From Acanthochlamys bracteata (taxonomy: Eukaryota; Streptophyta; Magnoliopsida; Pandanales; Velloziaceae), in NCBI GenBank assembly GCA_019914995.1, contig CM034133.1, positions 1,364,001 through 1,428,000 of the forward strand: a stretch of 64,000 nucleotides of DNA, written 5' to 3'. The position numbers and the translations under genes were made by a program. The notes beneath the pieces are model-generated. The model worked only from the letters and a program-made list of their open reading frames with translations, did not search any database and had not been told where the DNA came from. How positions within the stretch are numbered: the stretch's first letter is position 1; each line of letters begins with the position of its first letter. Shown piece after piece: positions 22,033 to 34,690 of the stretch.

Positions 22033-23400
22033 ATGCTGACAGAAACCAAAAGTACTGACAGTTTGTAGGGTTGTAAGGTCCTTGTCTTAATTGCTTCTTG
22101 GTACTAATTTTAGATGTATGCAATCAAGCAGGCGACTAGGTCTTTGTGGCTTTAGTCATTACTTTGGATTTGCTAATCTTGTCTATTTTTGTCAGAGGTT
22201 ATCATGCATTTCAAACTTGTAACTTGCTCAAAATCTTCAGGAATGGTGATGTTGGAGGAAGCCAAAGTTTCTGGATCTATTTTCATCAGCAGGCAAATGC
22301 TCTTCAGCGAAATCACTAGCATGTACTGGGTTCATTCCTTGTGAACTGTAGCTTATGTAATTTATATGCTCACCAAAGCTTTACTTGTTCCATAATAGTC
22401 CTGAGTGCCGTTTCATTTGTACTACTGGGTTTAGCTTTGGATTTTTGTATTAGGAAGTAAGACTTCAGGTGGCAGTCCTGAGATGTAATGGCTAACAGAA
22501 AATCTATATTATTTTGACATTTTGTTTTATGACTTGCGTGACTATGTTAAAGCAGCTCATAGGTGAAGAGTATCACTGAAAGCATCTTTCTATACAAAGT
22601 AGCATCCATGTTTGATCTAATTATGAGCTTGAATTACATTTTCTTGGTTATGTGTGCTGATGTTTAACTGAAGAAACATTTGCGCCGAATTAAAGATTTA
22701 AGGTTGGCCCTGGATTGTGGTGACATGTATTTGTTTTTTTGTGAAAATTAAGCATGCTGGACAGAAGCGCCGTGCTGAAATTGTAGGGTACCAAAATCCC
22801 AACCCAAATTGGTCATTCAGGGAAAGCGGTTATCTAAACAGATGATGTTACAGTAGATGTGAAAAGAGTGAGGTTCCTTAGCTTGTTTGCTTGTATTAAA
22901 TTGGTAACCAAACCTTCAGTTTCACACTAATTACAAAAGAAAAAAACAAAACTAATGCACTGCTATAAGTCCAAAAATGACAAAATTTTTCTTTCCTAAA
23001 TTCCACTCACAGTAGAAGCAGTTTACCAACTGAAGCAGCTTCAAGAACCCACAACTCGGGACTGCAGAAAGACAAGAAAACTTCAATCAGCTGCTTCATA
23101 AGATATTTATTCTGGACGGAAATTCATCTTTACTCGCAGCCGGGCATACTAGTGTCGTATGCTACTGCACTCCTAAACTCCAAAAGACAAAATTGGCAAG
23201 CAGAAACCACATAGTCATAGAGAGAATACCCACTTGCTATACGAGGCATCATGATCTCTGTGTTTCACTATATTCTTAGCATCTTGGATAAACACCACTA
23301 GCATCTACCAAAAATACTCAAGAAATTATCTCAAATAGAAAAAACATGGACTGACAAGTTTTGATTATAGTGCTGTCAGATGCTTTTCGCAGATCTAGTA
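22033..23400. other. Convergent 3' regions of MOS11 and PP2C
   Basis: No coding signal on either strand. MOS11 (+) and the PP2C (-) converge, so both 3' untranslated regions lie here. Confidence 0.6.
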
Positions 23401-25948
23401 TCACAACTGGAACTCTGAAGTGGGGCTGGAGCCACCTCCTCTTAGTGAAAGCACAGGACCATAATAAGAACTTCTGGAAATCAGGTTAGGCTCTATAAAC
23501 AGAACAATCACGGTGATATCATCATGAAAATGTCTCCTGATACCACGCTCAATCTTTTTCAGGTCGGAGTACCTTATTTCTCTTTTCTTTGCAGCTTCCT
23601 TCATTGCAGCTTTAACAAGTCTCCTTGCAATACCCTGCATAAAAAATTGAACTTTCAGGTTAATAGTAATATGAAAATGAATGTGCAAGATACAAAAACT
23701 CCAAATATAATAGGTTTTATCCATCCAAAACATGGAAAGGGCACATCAGAGCATACTGTGATCAAGTAAATGAAACAGCGTAGAATACATACATTTATGC
23801 AGAAATCACGGCAACAAAAAACTTGAAAGCTTCAAGGAAACTACTCATACTACTTGAAACTAGCTGAACTTCGAAAAGGTTATTATCATTAAGTAACGAG
23901 CATTATGAGAATGTAATACAATTACAACAGCTTAGATATTCAGAACTACAGAGATCTAAAACAAATTAAAGAAAAGAAGTAAGCACTTACATTTCGCGGA
24001 TTATTGTGGACAATATCCACAACCTCTTGATTGCTCAGATGCTCCCACAAACCATCGGAAGCAAATATCACAAAAAGGTCTTGTGGGCAGAGTTTATGTG
24101 TAACTATTGAAGGCACTGGACTAAGAATTGATTTGTGGAAGGGTTGACGCAGCCGAAACCTCGATAGAAGAGGCTCTTTATTGAATTCTGCATTTTTGAG
24201 ATAAGCATCTCCAATTGATCTAGAAACCTGCAAGTCAAGACAAAGAATAAGAGAAAGAAAGAAGTACTTGTCTAAACATCACCGCATACTCGCTTAACCA
24301 AAATAAAACAAAGAACCCTAATTCAACAAGAATCGCATAATAAAATAATAACATAAAAGCAAAAAGGAATAGAAGAACTTTGACACCTCACCAGGAGAAT
24401 AGGCAAATCAGCATATAGATAGCTATCCCTGCCAAGGATAATACAAGACGGTATCATGCAGGATATTGATGTAGTTCAGATAAGCTAAAAGGTGTTTCAA
24501 AGTAATCAAACTTTAGCAATAGAAAGCTAGGGTATACCCTTTCTCTACATACAATTCATGGCAAAACGCTTCGAGCAACCACTAACAGTTAAGATCTTCT
24601 ATGCTCTGATGATTGAACACCATAGACTAACAATCTGCAACGATTACATAGCCTTAGTGAAAGGTATATACATATTTACCTGGATTAGGCCCTTCACACG
24701 CCAGACTTTATGCTTCAAAACCACAACCTGAGAATCATCAGGGTGCAACATTCGTAATTCATCTCTTACAGATTCATGGCTGGCATTGTGCTCAGTTGAG
24801 AGCTGCACAGCAGTAACCTCTCTAATACCCTTCTCCACTCTGCCCAACACTGCTCGGGAGTCCCCAGCATTTGCAACATACAATGTACCACTACATATGA
24901 CGCCGACCAAACAACATGATCCAACAGATGCCAATTGTGGCTTAACTAGCCATTGTTTTCTTACAAGAGAGATGAATCCTTCTTCTGTGGCCAAGTATGC
25001 TTTCCTTATCACATCAGCTGACATGCCTTGCTCTGCTGATGAAAAATCTGCAATCCAACATATCAATGACTAGGTCAGTTTTCTATTTTAAGATAATAAA
25101 GATAGATAGAAATGAAAAGAATTAAGTCTAAAACCTGCAGAATACACCGCACAGGAAGGCAGTGTTTTTCCTTTAGTTTTGCTAGTTGCTGCAACAAGGG
25201 GAAATGTAAAACAGAAAGAAAACCACCATTGCGAACCTATTGACATGAGCAAGGGCATCCAACCATGGCTTTGAGATGCATGAAGTTGGGGAAAGTCCCC
25301 CCACTTTGCTCTAACTATCCTCAAATAAACTATGCTTATAAATCCAATGCAATACCCAAAACTTCAACATAACAAGTAACTACTTTTGTTGGGTCTATCT
25401 GCAGCATGTCTGCTGATTTAGAATTTCTAATACAAAAAAAAAAATCATAATCGTACCCAGCAAATACAACATTAGTATATGGCAGTTAAATTAAGAGCAA
25501 AAGAGCCAACTTCAGGGAGAATATATCATTCAATATAGTAGTACATCTATGTGCCAAAGAAAACATAGCTGTGATAAATAAATAAATACATTAAAAAGAG
25601 AGTGTTTTTACCTTGAAGGTGGCGGAACAAATTATCGGAGATATATCTAGAAGTCTCTGGTCCGCCATGCCCATCATATACCCCAACAAAGGTTCCATGG
25701 CAACCACCGGAGATAGCAAGCGAGCCCAATGGGCCAGATTCAATCTGGCTTCCGTCCTCTAACAAATTATTAGCCTGCACAACAGCCATGGAAAACTCTC
25801 CACACGTGTGCCTCCCGAGATCCTTATACCACAGGAGTCCCTCCGCACGTCCGCCGTCATCCCGTGCGTTCGACGCCGGCTTCCAACAGGGGCAACCATC
25901 TTCATCATCAGCGCAGGAGAACGCAAATTGAATCAACCAATCAATCAA
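23401..25948 (-). CDS. Clade D protein phosphatase 2C
   Basis: Four exons on the minus strand, 25948-25612, 25047-24680, 24227-23991 and 23634-23401, give 391 residues. Metal-binding and catalytic motifs of PP2C are all present: VGVYDGHGG (~residues 88-96), [35 protein letters not shown] and [10 protein letters not shown]. The [15 protein letters not shown] start and the [20 protein letters not shown] segment place it in clade D, whose members dephosphorylate plasma-membrane H+-ATPase and are held back by SAUR proteins during auxin-driven growth. The start is uncertain. Family proteins begin with a short Met-Val-x-Pro-Cys-Trp peptide. Here that ATG (25899) is one base out of frame with the Cys-Trp, and the only in-frame upstream ATG is 25948. 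Confidence 0.88.
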
Positions 25949-27160
25949 TCAACCGACAAATTTCTCGCGCGCTCGATTGTTGTTTGATTTTACCCAAACA
26001 AACCAGCGATAGAATCTGCAGCTAGATTTGCGATAGCCAGCTGCGTATGTCGCAGCTTTCTTCTCGTTCTAAACCTCACCACCGCCCAGAAGAACCCAAT
26101 TACCATGTGATGAATCTCTCCCGTTCTCGTTTTTGCGATAAAAAACAAACAAATCAAAACAAGATCACGTTCACCGCAGCCGACAAACTCTTCCGAACGG
26201 CTAGCATGGAGAATTTCAGTGACGGCGATCGACCGAAAGAGATCTGGGGAGGTTTTGGAGAATTTGGTTTTTCGAAATATGGGGAATTGGGGATGTGGTT
26301 TGCTTTATATATAAGAAAGAGTGATTGGAAAATGAGGCACGAATTTAGGCAGGAATTGCTCTCGTCTCTACGATGTTTCTTGGCTCCAGATCTTCCTCGA
26401 TGTTTTCTTGCGCCACAGGGAACGGACGTGAATTGAATTCGTTTGCTTTTACGATTTGGACGACTTGGACTGAACTCGAATTAAATCCTGGTTCAGACTC
26501 ACTCGGTTAGTTGGCATGGGTAACTTCGTCATTACGAAACCATTGTCTTATAAACGTGTAAAAGTATAATGATAGTCTTGTATTGAAAACATGGCTAGGG
26601 AACGAGAAGAAATAGCATATCAAAGCATTGACAGACAATAAATGTAAGGAATATTTACAGCCGATATCTTGGTTCTTGTGGCCTGCATGGAAGAGCTTTA
26701 ATTCTAATGCCACCAACAGCGCCGGCACTGGTAGCTTGGACAGCACAACCACTTCCCGGATGCAACGGGTGTAGCGGCCATGTTCTCATTGATATTATAG
26801 TAGTACTTCGTCTTCATATTGGTTCCATTGAGGACTAGACTTAGAAAAGTTTAGCTGATTTTTAAAAAATATGTTTATTTTATATTTTTAATAGATTTTT
26901 TATAATATTTTATAAAATTTATTTATAAATGTTTCTATAATAATATATTTTTATTTAAATTTTTTTTTTATAAGTTTTAAATGCACCGATGGTACTCCGA
27001 CGTCGTCTTTAATCTATATGGCTGATGATTCGACGGACGGATGATGAAAGGCCGGAATTAATGTGCCGTGTCCTGTGTGGCTAGCCATGCATTAGCTAGG
27101 AATGGCGACTATTGATGAGATGTGGATGCAGTTTTCATTCAAAATGCATTGCCTTGTCAC

Positions 27161-27782
27161 CATAGGTTTAAAATTTGACCTGGACCGACCGGATCAGACC
27201 GAAAACCGACGATCCGGTATCGATTTCGGGCCGAATTAACAAAATATTAGGTCGCGCAAGCGATCCGGTAAGATCCGGATCGACCTGGTCGAGTCCCTGA
27301 TCAATTCGGTGATCCGGTTGGACGGATCGATCCGGTTTTAATATTTAAAAATATATATATATATTTGTTTATTTAAAATAGAAAAGTATTTTTATTAGCA
27401 TTCTAAAATATGCACTTTATTGGATACTCTTTCGTTACTAATTTATTTTCTTATTTTTTTATATTTTATTAGAAAGTAATAAATAAATAAAATATATAGT
27501 GTAGATAATTTGTTCTTTGTAATACATAAAGTATATAGATGTTAGGTTTTTTAACTATTGTCTTAAATACTGTAATAATTTTAAAAATATATTTAATATT
27601 TCTCGTATACAATTATTTTTTTAATAGTTGCTATAAAAGATACTATATAATACATATAATTATATTTCTATATTAATATTTATTTAATAAATTTAATTTG
27701 ATCCAGTGGGTCGACCCGATGATCTGTCCGGTTATCCGGTAACTTTTTCGAGTCATACACCGGATTGGATTTTAAAACTATA
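27161..27782. mobile_element. Non-autonomous hAT-like element with 8-bp target duplication
   Basis: 622 bp. The left end CATAGGTTTAAAATTTGAC and the reverse complement of the right end TATAGTTTTAAAATCCAATC form a terminal inverted repeat. Just outside are CTTGTCAC (27153-27160) and CTTATCAC (27783-27790), 7 of 8 bases identical. Both subterminal regions are packed with CCGGT and GGTCGA motifs, and the core is AT-rich with no coding. An 8-bp duplication points to hAT. The CCGGTT-rich ends resemble elements common in many angiosperm genomes. Confidence 0.7.
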
Positions 27783-27878
27783 CTTATCACTCGTGGTTCA
27801 TATATCATTTTTTGTCAGAAGAATAATACAATTTATTTCTTTTCTAATTTATTTCTAAAGTTAGTTCCCAAGTTGGTA

Positions 27879-28175
27879 AGTGCGTTTTTGAAATATTCGT
27901 AACTGAATTTAGTAAAATTAAAATATAAAAAATAGAGTTTTTTGAAAAATAAAATAGAAGTGAAATTTAATATTTGTGTTTCAATAGATTTTAAGAGTGT
28001 GTTGAAAATTGAAAAATATAATTGTATTGAAAAGTGTGTAAATAAAAAACGTTGAAACTGAAATTCCGTATGTAAAAGTAGAGTTTTGAATTTTTTTGTA
28101 ATTAAAATATACAAACTATTCAAAACTTAAAATTTGATTAAAAAAAATAAAATTACGAGAGTTTGAAATATGTCC
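27879..28175. mobile_element. MITE-like element, family A, second copy
   Basis: The left end runs AGTGCGTTTTTGAAATATTC and the reverse complement of the right end AGGACATATTTCAAACTCTC, both then continuing CGTAA. About 297 bp, AT-rich, non-coding. It belongs with 8481-8783. Confidence 0.6.
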
Positions 28176-28719
28176 TAAAACAAAATACCAAAATCATTTA
28201 CCAAAAGCAATCACCTAGAAAACAAAAACCATAACTTAATGATACTGTTTAACTCTAATGTAGTGCAGAGTCCTCTGTTAATATTTTTTAAATTTAGTAA
28301 TTCTTCGTCCAAAGAACCGAAACGGATGAAACAGAGATTATTAAAAGAAATTATTCAGTGAAGAAGAACCCGATCTAACTTGGCTTGGGTGACCTAATTT
28401 TGATTGAGATTTGAGCTTTATATTTTATAAGGTAAACGTGTAATTTCTATGTACTGCAGACTGCAGTATACAAATTTTAAAAAGAAACAGAAACAGGTCC
28501 CGTACTGAAAAATAAAAACAAAATATTTAATCTTTTTTGCGGAGTTGGCGATCCTTATCCGAAAATTTATTTATTAATTTTTAATTTTATATTCTTTAAT
28601 AAATTTTATAATATTTTTTAATTCTATTTAAATTATATCTATAATTTTTATTATTTATTTTTTAGAATAAAAAGTTTATTTAAAAAATTTATTTATAAAT
28701 ATTTTGAAACACTCTCTAA

Positions 28720-28910
28720 AGTACGTTTGAAAATGTTTGTGATTTTTTAATAGTAAATATTATTTTAAAAACGAGTTTAATTTTTTATTTAAAAATATAA
28801 TTTTTTAATTTTGTAAATAAGTTTATAAATTATTATTATTTAATATTTATTGAAAAAATTTGGAATATTTAATTGAATTGATAATTATTTGGATGTTGCC
28901 AAACGACCCC
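28720..28910. mobile_element. Short MITE-like element with CGTTTG/CAAACG ends
   Basis: About 190 bp of AT-rich DNA between AAAGTACGTTTGAAAATG and GTTGCCAAACGACCCC. The inverted CGTTTG core matches the ends of 63064-63334. Exact ends and target duplication are not resolved. Confidence 0.4.
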
Positions 28911-29450
28911 TTGATAATTTCACATCTAGTGTGATACTGTTTTATCGGAAACAAGGAAAGAAACCCGCTGTGAAACAAACAGCTTCTGTTCTCCCTCACA
29001 GTGTTGGACTCTTGATCAGAAGAAGACCATAAAAACCTCCCTGCTCAAGTTGAAGAAATTATTAATTTTCAAAGAAAGCGTGAATGTCAATCGCATGATT
29101 AACAGAGGTGATAAGAAGATCGAATCTCTCTTTTGAATCGCTCTGCATTGATTTATTATTCGTTTTCAAGATTGAGAGATTTCTTAGGTTTTAACCTATT
29201 TCATCATTGCTCTTGTTCTCGCCGGGAAGAGGTAAACTTGAATTCTATGATTGCTAGTAATGGACCAAAATCTCTTTCATGCTTTCTCCAATGCTTGTTC
29301 TTAAAGAATTTATTCTCCATGCAACCTGTAAGGCTGTAACTAATATTTTGTAGACCCAGTTGATTCAACGGCGCCATTTGCAATCTCAAGCTTGTATCTG
29401 ATCTGATAGCATGCAGTAACTGAAGTCGAAGCTTTTACAGTTGAACGATA

Positions 29451-29957
29451 ATGGTACTACTAGTATTGTTCTTGTGGATTATATTTATCGTCTTTATTGT
29501 CGTCAGCTGCTTGCATGGTGTGTGTAGTAGATCTGAATCGAGTGAGACCAATGGCGCCACCACTGCCGCCGTAGTTGGTGTAGCGGTGGGTACACTAGGT
29601 CCAGTCAATGTTGTTAACGCAAACACTGCAGCAACTCCATCGAACAATGTAGGCAATCTGAACAATGTCGCTGCTGCTAATGTTGCGATCGATATAGCTT
29701 GCTCGTCTCCGTCTGATGCATTGCAGCCTAGAGTTTATGCATCCATGTCGTCTTTCATTTATAGGCAAGTTTCAATGGAAGATGAAAAGCTAGAATGCAC
29801 AATGTGCTTAGGAAAGCCCGAGGATGGCGAGAAAGGACGATTGTTGATGAAATGCGGCCACAGCTTTCACGCTGAATGTATCGACTTGTGGCTCAATGAA
29901 AACTCTACATGCCCTATCTGTCGAGTCAATTACGAGTTTACTACTGCTCAGGCATAG
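29451..29957 (+). CDS. RING-H2 zinc-finger membrane protein (ATL-like E3 ligase)
   Basis: Single-exon 168-residue protein. Residues 2-21 are a strong membrane anchor ([19 protein letters not shown]). A low-complexity Asn/Ala/Thr/Val linker follows. The C-terminus (~residues 115-156) is a RING-H2 finger: CTMC, then CGHSFHAEC, then CPIC, giving Cys-X2-Cys, Cys-X-His-X2-His-X2-Cys and Cys-X2-Cys spacing with Trp between. This layout suggests a membrane-anchored ubiquitin ligase. The typical ATL GLD motif before the RING is not evident, so assignment to ATL proper is tentative. A 5' leader, possibly with an intron, precedes the ATG. Confidence 0.85.
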   Translation: MVLLVLFLWIIFIVFIVVSCLHGVCSRSESSETNGATTAAVVGVAVGTLGPVNVVNANTAATPSNNVGNLNNVAAANVAIDIACSSPSDALQPRVYASMSSFIYRQVSMEDEKLECTMCLGKPEDGEKGRLLMKCGHSFHAECIDLWLNENSTCPICRVNYEFTTAQA

Positions 29958-32900
29958 TTTATATTAGAGAGTATTGACCAGTGTACCTTCAAGGATACTG
30001 TTTCTGTGTTACAAAAAGTAATTAGTCAAGTATATGAGATTGACAATTTATTTCAAATGCATGCGATCTTCGTTTAAGTTTAGTGCGTTTTGCTGCAAGT
30101 ATAGTAGCATGCATATGATTTTTTTTTGGTCATGCTACGAAATTGGTGCTGAAAAATTGAAAGTTCATGAAGCTTACATAAAGCTCTCTGAAAAATCTAA
30201 AACAATTTTCTTTTTTCAGAATTCTATCATTGCTATTAAGAGCTTCTTAACGTGAGACGGGTAAGGAAACAATGGTATAGGGGAAGGTAAGATCAGCCCT
30301 GGTAGATGGACAGATCGAACAAAAAACGCATTACAAATCGCTTTACAAGAGGCGGGACGTATATACAACATGAAGGAAGGTGTACTGCAAACAGATGAAA
30401 CTTCTGTAAAACTTCTTATTCCATGAAACTAATAAAACCAAAATCAATTATTGGAGTTCAAACTTGTAACATAAATTAGACCTTAAAGTGCAAAAACTTC
30501 TGCAAACCAGAAAAAGGCAAAACTGAAAAACACCACAAAATCCAATGTCCGTGTTTTTGTTTCGATCAATGGCCTCGTTGATTTGCCGCTCACCAGCGGC
30601 TCTGGTTAAATCGTTTCCCGCTCTAAATGTCCGCCATCGATCTACTCGCATTCCCATTACCCGCCATTAACCCGGCAAGTTCCGATCGTCGCCGTCCAGA
30701 TGACTTTCGACCAACGATCTCGAATCCGATATCAACACATGCGCTCGTCTCATTAATGTAAGCAACAGATTGAATGCCAATTTTTTCACTCTCAGAATTG
30801 ATGAATTCTTTTGATAGATCGATGATCAATAGGATTTAGATCTGAAAATGACATTTGAATTTTGATTGTAGGAAGCGACGGCGGCGGCTGGAGTGAAGCT
30901 GCTGTGCTTCCCGTAGAGCTTTTCGTTTGAAGAAGCTAAAGAAGGGGAATCGTTTCAGATCGCGGATCTATCATGCGGAGATACTGCTCTCCCGAGAGGT
31001 TGGCATTTTTTTTATAATCTCAAATTTCTCTTAACACTAGGTGGTTGAGCTTACAAGAGAATTCAGCATGATTTGTAACATCTAAGTGGAAAAGGAACAT
31101 CAATTTCTGGTCTGGCTAGGCTGTAGGGTCTTCGATGTTGTTGTGCTCTTCTGTGTCTGGTCTAGCTACGTATAGTTAGGCTTCTGTCTTGGTAGATATA
31201 CTACTAGCTCAAGCATTTCTGCATTTTCAATCTAGAAATTTTGTTAGATCATTCTGGAACATCGTCTTTGACCTATTGTATCTCTATTATATGCCAATAT
31301 TGTAACTGGTTATTTCTGCAGTGAATCAAGTATATGGTTGATGAGTCTTGGAATATAACAAGCATATATATAAAAAGATACATTTGTAGGTACCGTGAGT
31401 CTTTTCTCATAGCTATCATTCTCCTAACTTCTTTTTACACGAATGATATCTCTACGTAGACTTGTCATCAACTTTATTGCAGTAATTTTTCTGAAACTAT
31501 ACACTTTGATATTAAATCATCTTCTGGTTGTTAGACTTGCATGCATTGTGAGAATGAATTACGGATTAGCATTTAGGTAGACATCTAGATGAATGATAAG
31601 ATCTCTAAACAAATGGTTGGAAATTTGAAATTCCACAAGAATGCGAGTTATACACAGATATTGCGAAACTGACAGTGACATGTAGACTTCATCTTACTCT
31701 GAATGTTGCTCTCATACTCCCTGGAAAGAAGGCTGGTCAAGTTTAAATTGTTTCGACTGTTTGTATTTGGTTGTCGTCACTGTAGTGTTTCATGTATTCC
31801 TGTCTAGACATGCAGAAATCGCTGCGTGCTCACTTTCAAAAAGAAATTCTATGCATGCTCTTAAGGCCTTAAGGGGGTCAAGCGAGCAGACCTAGATCCA
31901 AGCGAAAGCAGAGAAAGTCAGGGTCGGGGAGGGCTGTGCTGGACATACAGTATAAGGACCCCAAAAACTTTGGATTATCTTTACTATATCGAGATCTACT
32001 TATGGTTGTCTAGCAGTTGCACCAAATTAACTTTATGTAGTGTACATAGTTAACTACAGTTAGCGAGCTACTTGGCCTTTGTTTGCAATGACGCTGTACT
32101 TTAGTTTCTGTAAATTAGCAACACTTTTTAAACTTTAGTATATGTGAAATTAGCATAGCTTTCCATGCGAAGAGGTTTTTCTTAGAAATTTCGTCGAACA
32201 CTCAGGACGGGCATCAGTGATTAAACCAAAGTGGGAGTACAGAGTGAGGAGTTTTTAGGTGAGGAAATTGCCAGTGTAACAGATAAGATAACAAGCTGGG
32301 CATGAATCTGCCTGCCGTAGCACACAAGTTTCCTGTCATTGCAGTGCTGGATGAGAAGATCAAAAGCAAGATAATCAGGCCGCATTGCGGCTGAGTTGGT
32401 GACAGTGCATGGTGAATAGCAGTGGAGTCACTGGAGAATGCTGCTGCTGCAACAGTGGTAGACAATGAAATGGGGAGGAGAACTTGGTGCTGGAGCCATG
32501 ACAGAGACTCTTCGGTGACTCCATGAAAGATCGAACGTGCATCAGATGGGAGGACTATGCGTACCCTCGATATGAGCCTGGAATGCTGTGCTAGGGGTTG
32601 AAATATGATACAAATCCCTACCTCATCACTTGCTTAGGCTCGTTAAGAAATGAGATTTTTGAAAAATAAATTTTAAAGTGAATTTTTATATTTGATTGTA
32701 TTTTAAACTGAACTTGAAAGTAATTTTTTTAGAAAAAAAAATTCTAAGGAAACTGATAAACACCCTCAATAAGAATTTTTTACTTGTAATATCTCTGTCT
32801 CATAAAATATATATGAATATATATTTTAAAATTCATAATAATATTGTTAGATCATACAAACGCAGTTTTCTACAGGTAAATAGCACCAGCTATACGTAAA

Positions 32901-34690
32901 GGGAGATGAAAATTGCGGGGAACGAAGGCAACTATCTGTGAATCATTGACTTCCGCGTAAAGGTATAAGAAGGTGTTGGACAAATTGATCAGATCCAAAC
33001 CGAACATGCTAACATGCAGCAGAAATATATACTATAATCATGTATTTATCCTTTTTCTTAACGCATGCTAAGATGATTTCATTACTTGCATTGGTTTTAA
33101 ATTGAAAGTAAGTTATTAAAAAAAAATATTATGAATAGCATTATAAAAAAAAAAACTGAAATGAGCTAAAAATAATATTTTGATACAAAATGAGTTGTAA
33201 GAATGAAAAAAATACAATCATAATAAAATCCCACGATGCCATTAGCAACCGTGCTGCATAAATCCCAACCATCCACATCAGTAGTGTAGTGGATCTCCTT
33301 ATGATATTGGTAGCATTTTCTGAGCCATGATTCAAGCTCGTGCTACTTTCCACCTTGCCGACACAATCTTTCCGATGCTTAAATTGAACTTGAGTATGTC
33401 TAACGAGATAAATAGATACTCTCGATGATTTGTAGAAATACCGTATAAATGTTTTATAACAAACACAAGCTCCTGGCATGTTGAAATGTTTATTACAAAG
33501 AAATCACTCACGGATATCTTCACTGTTGCATGACGCCAAAAGCAAAATATCACCGTTAACATTCACTCACTCATTGCGGACCTCTCTACCTAAATCAATC
33601 CGTGCAGAAAAAAAATGCTACCAACATCTTATCCATGTGGGAACGCTGAGAGAGCTTTATAAATACTTATTATCTCAAATATATATATATGATGTTTAAA
33701 TAAATTTCTGGAAATATTATTAGAATTTTTAAAAATTAAAAATTATATATCTAACGATATAATGTTATAATAATTATTTTTAAAATAAAATAAATTTTAT
33801 TATTTTAAATATTTAATTTATTTAAATATTTATAAACATTTCAAAACGTCCCCGTAACAAAACTTTACAAGATCAATAAATCAACTGACTCGAACAGTCG
33901 ACACTGGCAGATCTTAACCAATGTATTAATTATCTACATAAATATTCTACATAAATAATTAGCATCATAGCACTACGACAACAACAATAATGATAGCAAA
34001 CATTTGACAAAGTATCAAAGATAAATCTTCGTTCATCTCTTCCGCCAGTATCAGGAACACAAGCTCTGCTGTCTTGATAGGATCGCAGACAGCGAGATCT
34101 AAGCAAGTTTCCGAATACGTTCGTTTCGCGCTCGCTCCCGCCACCGCTGTTGCTGTAGAGATTCTCGGGCACGCGCGTGTAAGAGCTGAAACAATAACGA
34201 TTTGCGTGGCAAGCGAGCGCGTGTACGCACTGGCTGGCTCGCTTGGATCATTACCGATAATGAAGGGGAAGAAGAAGAACCCTCCCATTATCGCATTCGA
34301 GCACAAACGGTTAGCACTCTGTGTTTTCCTTTTAATAATAAATTTGCCGATCTTTTCGTTACCACGTGTCAATGAGTTCTCATTTCTTCTTCCCGTTCTC
34401 GAATTTTTTCAAGCGTTCTAGGGTTTGTTATAATTTCTCCCGCCCAATTTCTTTGGTTTTATTGATTTTTTGGAGTGGGAATTGGCAAATTTGGGTAGTG
34501 TAGCTGGTGATCTCGTGATTTTCTAGTATTGGGATTTGATTTTTGGTCGTAAAGTTTTGGGTTTGATCGCCGGACGAGTAGATCTGGCCGGAGGGTTTTA
34601 ATCCCGGCGGCTGTGTAGTCCGTTGGGAATTAGTGCGATGGACGATGCGATTGGGGTTACGTTCTTGTTTTCTGATTGATTGAGCTTTCT
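29958..34690. other. Long region without a confident gene
   Basis: 4.7 kb. 30568-30970 has gene-like composition (listed separately). 31000-32600 looks transcribed-like but has stops in every frame. 33160-33480 (-) has a short open frame with a hydrophobic stretch that I cannot assign. 33690-33850 is AT-rich. 34070-34690 is GC-richer and probably is the 5' region of the TBC gene. Confidence 0.5.
30568..30970 (+). pseudogene. Possible decayed small gene with a mitochondrial-type N-terminus
   Basis: Starting at the ATG near 30572 the frame reads MASLICRSPAALVKSFPALN followed by an Arg-rich segment and then a stop, which looks like a mitochondrial targeting peptide. A second ATG at ~30627 opens another frame of 44 codons up to a GTAAGC donor-like site. 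After a TTGTAG acceptor-like site an open stretch contains SFEEAKEGESFQIADLSCGD but has an in-frame TAG before it and does not join in phase. The pieces suggest a broken gene. I do not recognise the family with confidence. Confidence 0.3.

Larger units (their letters stand above)
25949..29450. other. Long intergenic region rich in transposon remnants
   Basis: Upstream of the PP2C there is a GC-richer stretch to ~26440 that probably holds its 5' leader. After ~26850 the DNA is AT-rich and carries three inverted-repeat elements (27161-27782, 27879-28175, 28720-28910). From ~28990 it becomes the 5' leader of the RING gene. No supported coding sequence. Confidence 0.6.

Noticed and set aside
26047..26436. 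129-codon plus-strand open frame upstream of the PP2C
   Set aside because: No recognisable domain, arginine and serine composition typical of chance GC-richer leader DNA, and it lies in the PP2C promoter or leader.
33141..33562. Overlapping minus-strand open frames with a hydrophobic stretch
   Set aside because: Could be a short membrane protein but nothing recognisable, no supporting exon structure, and AT-rich flanks.
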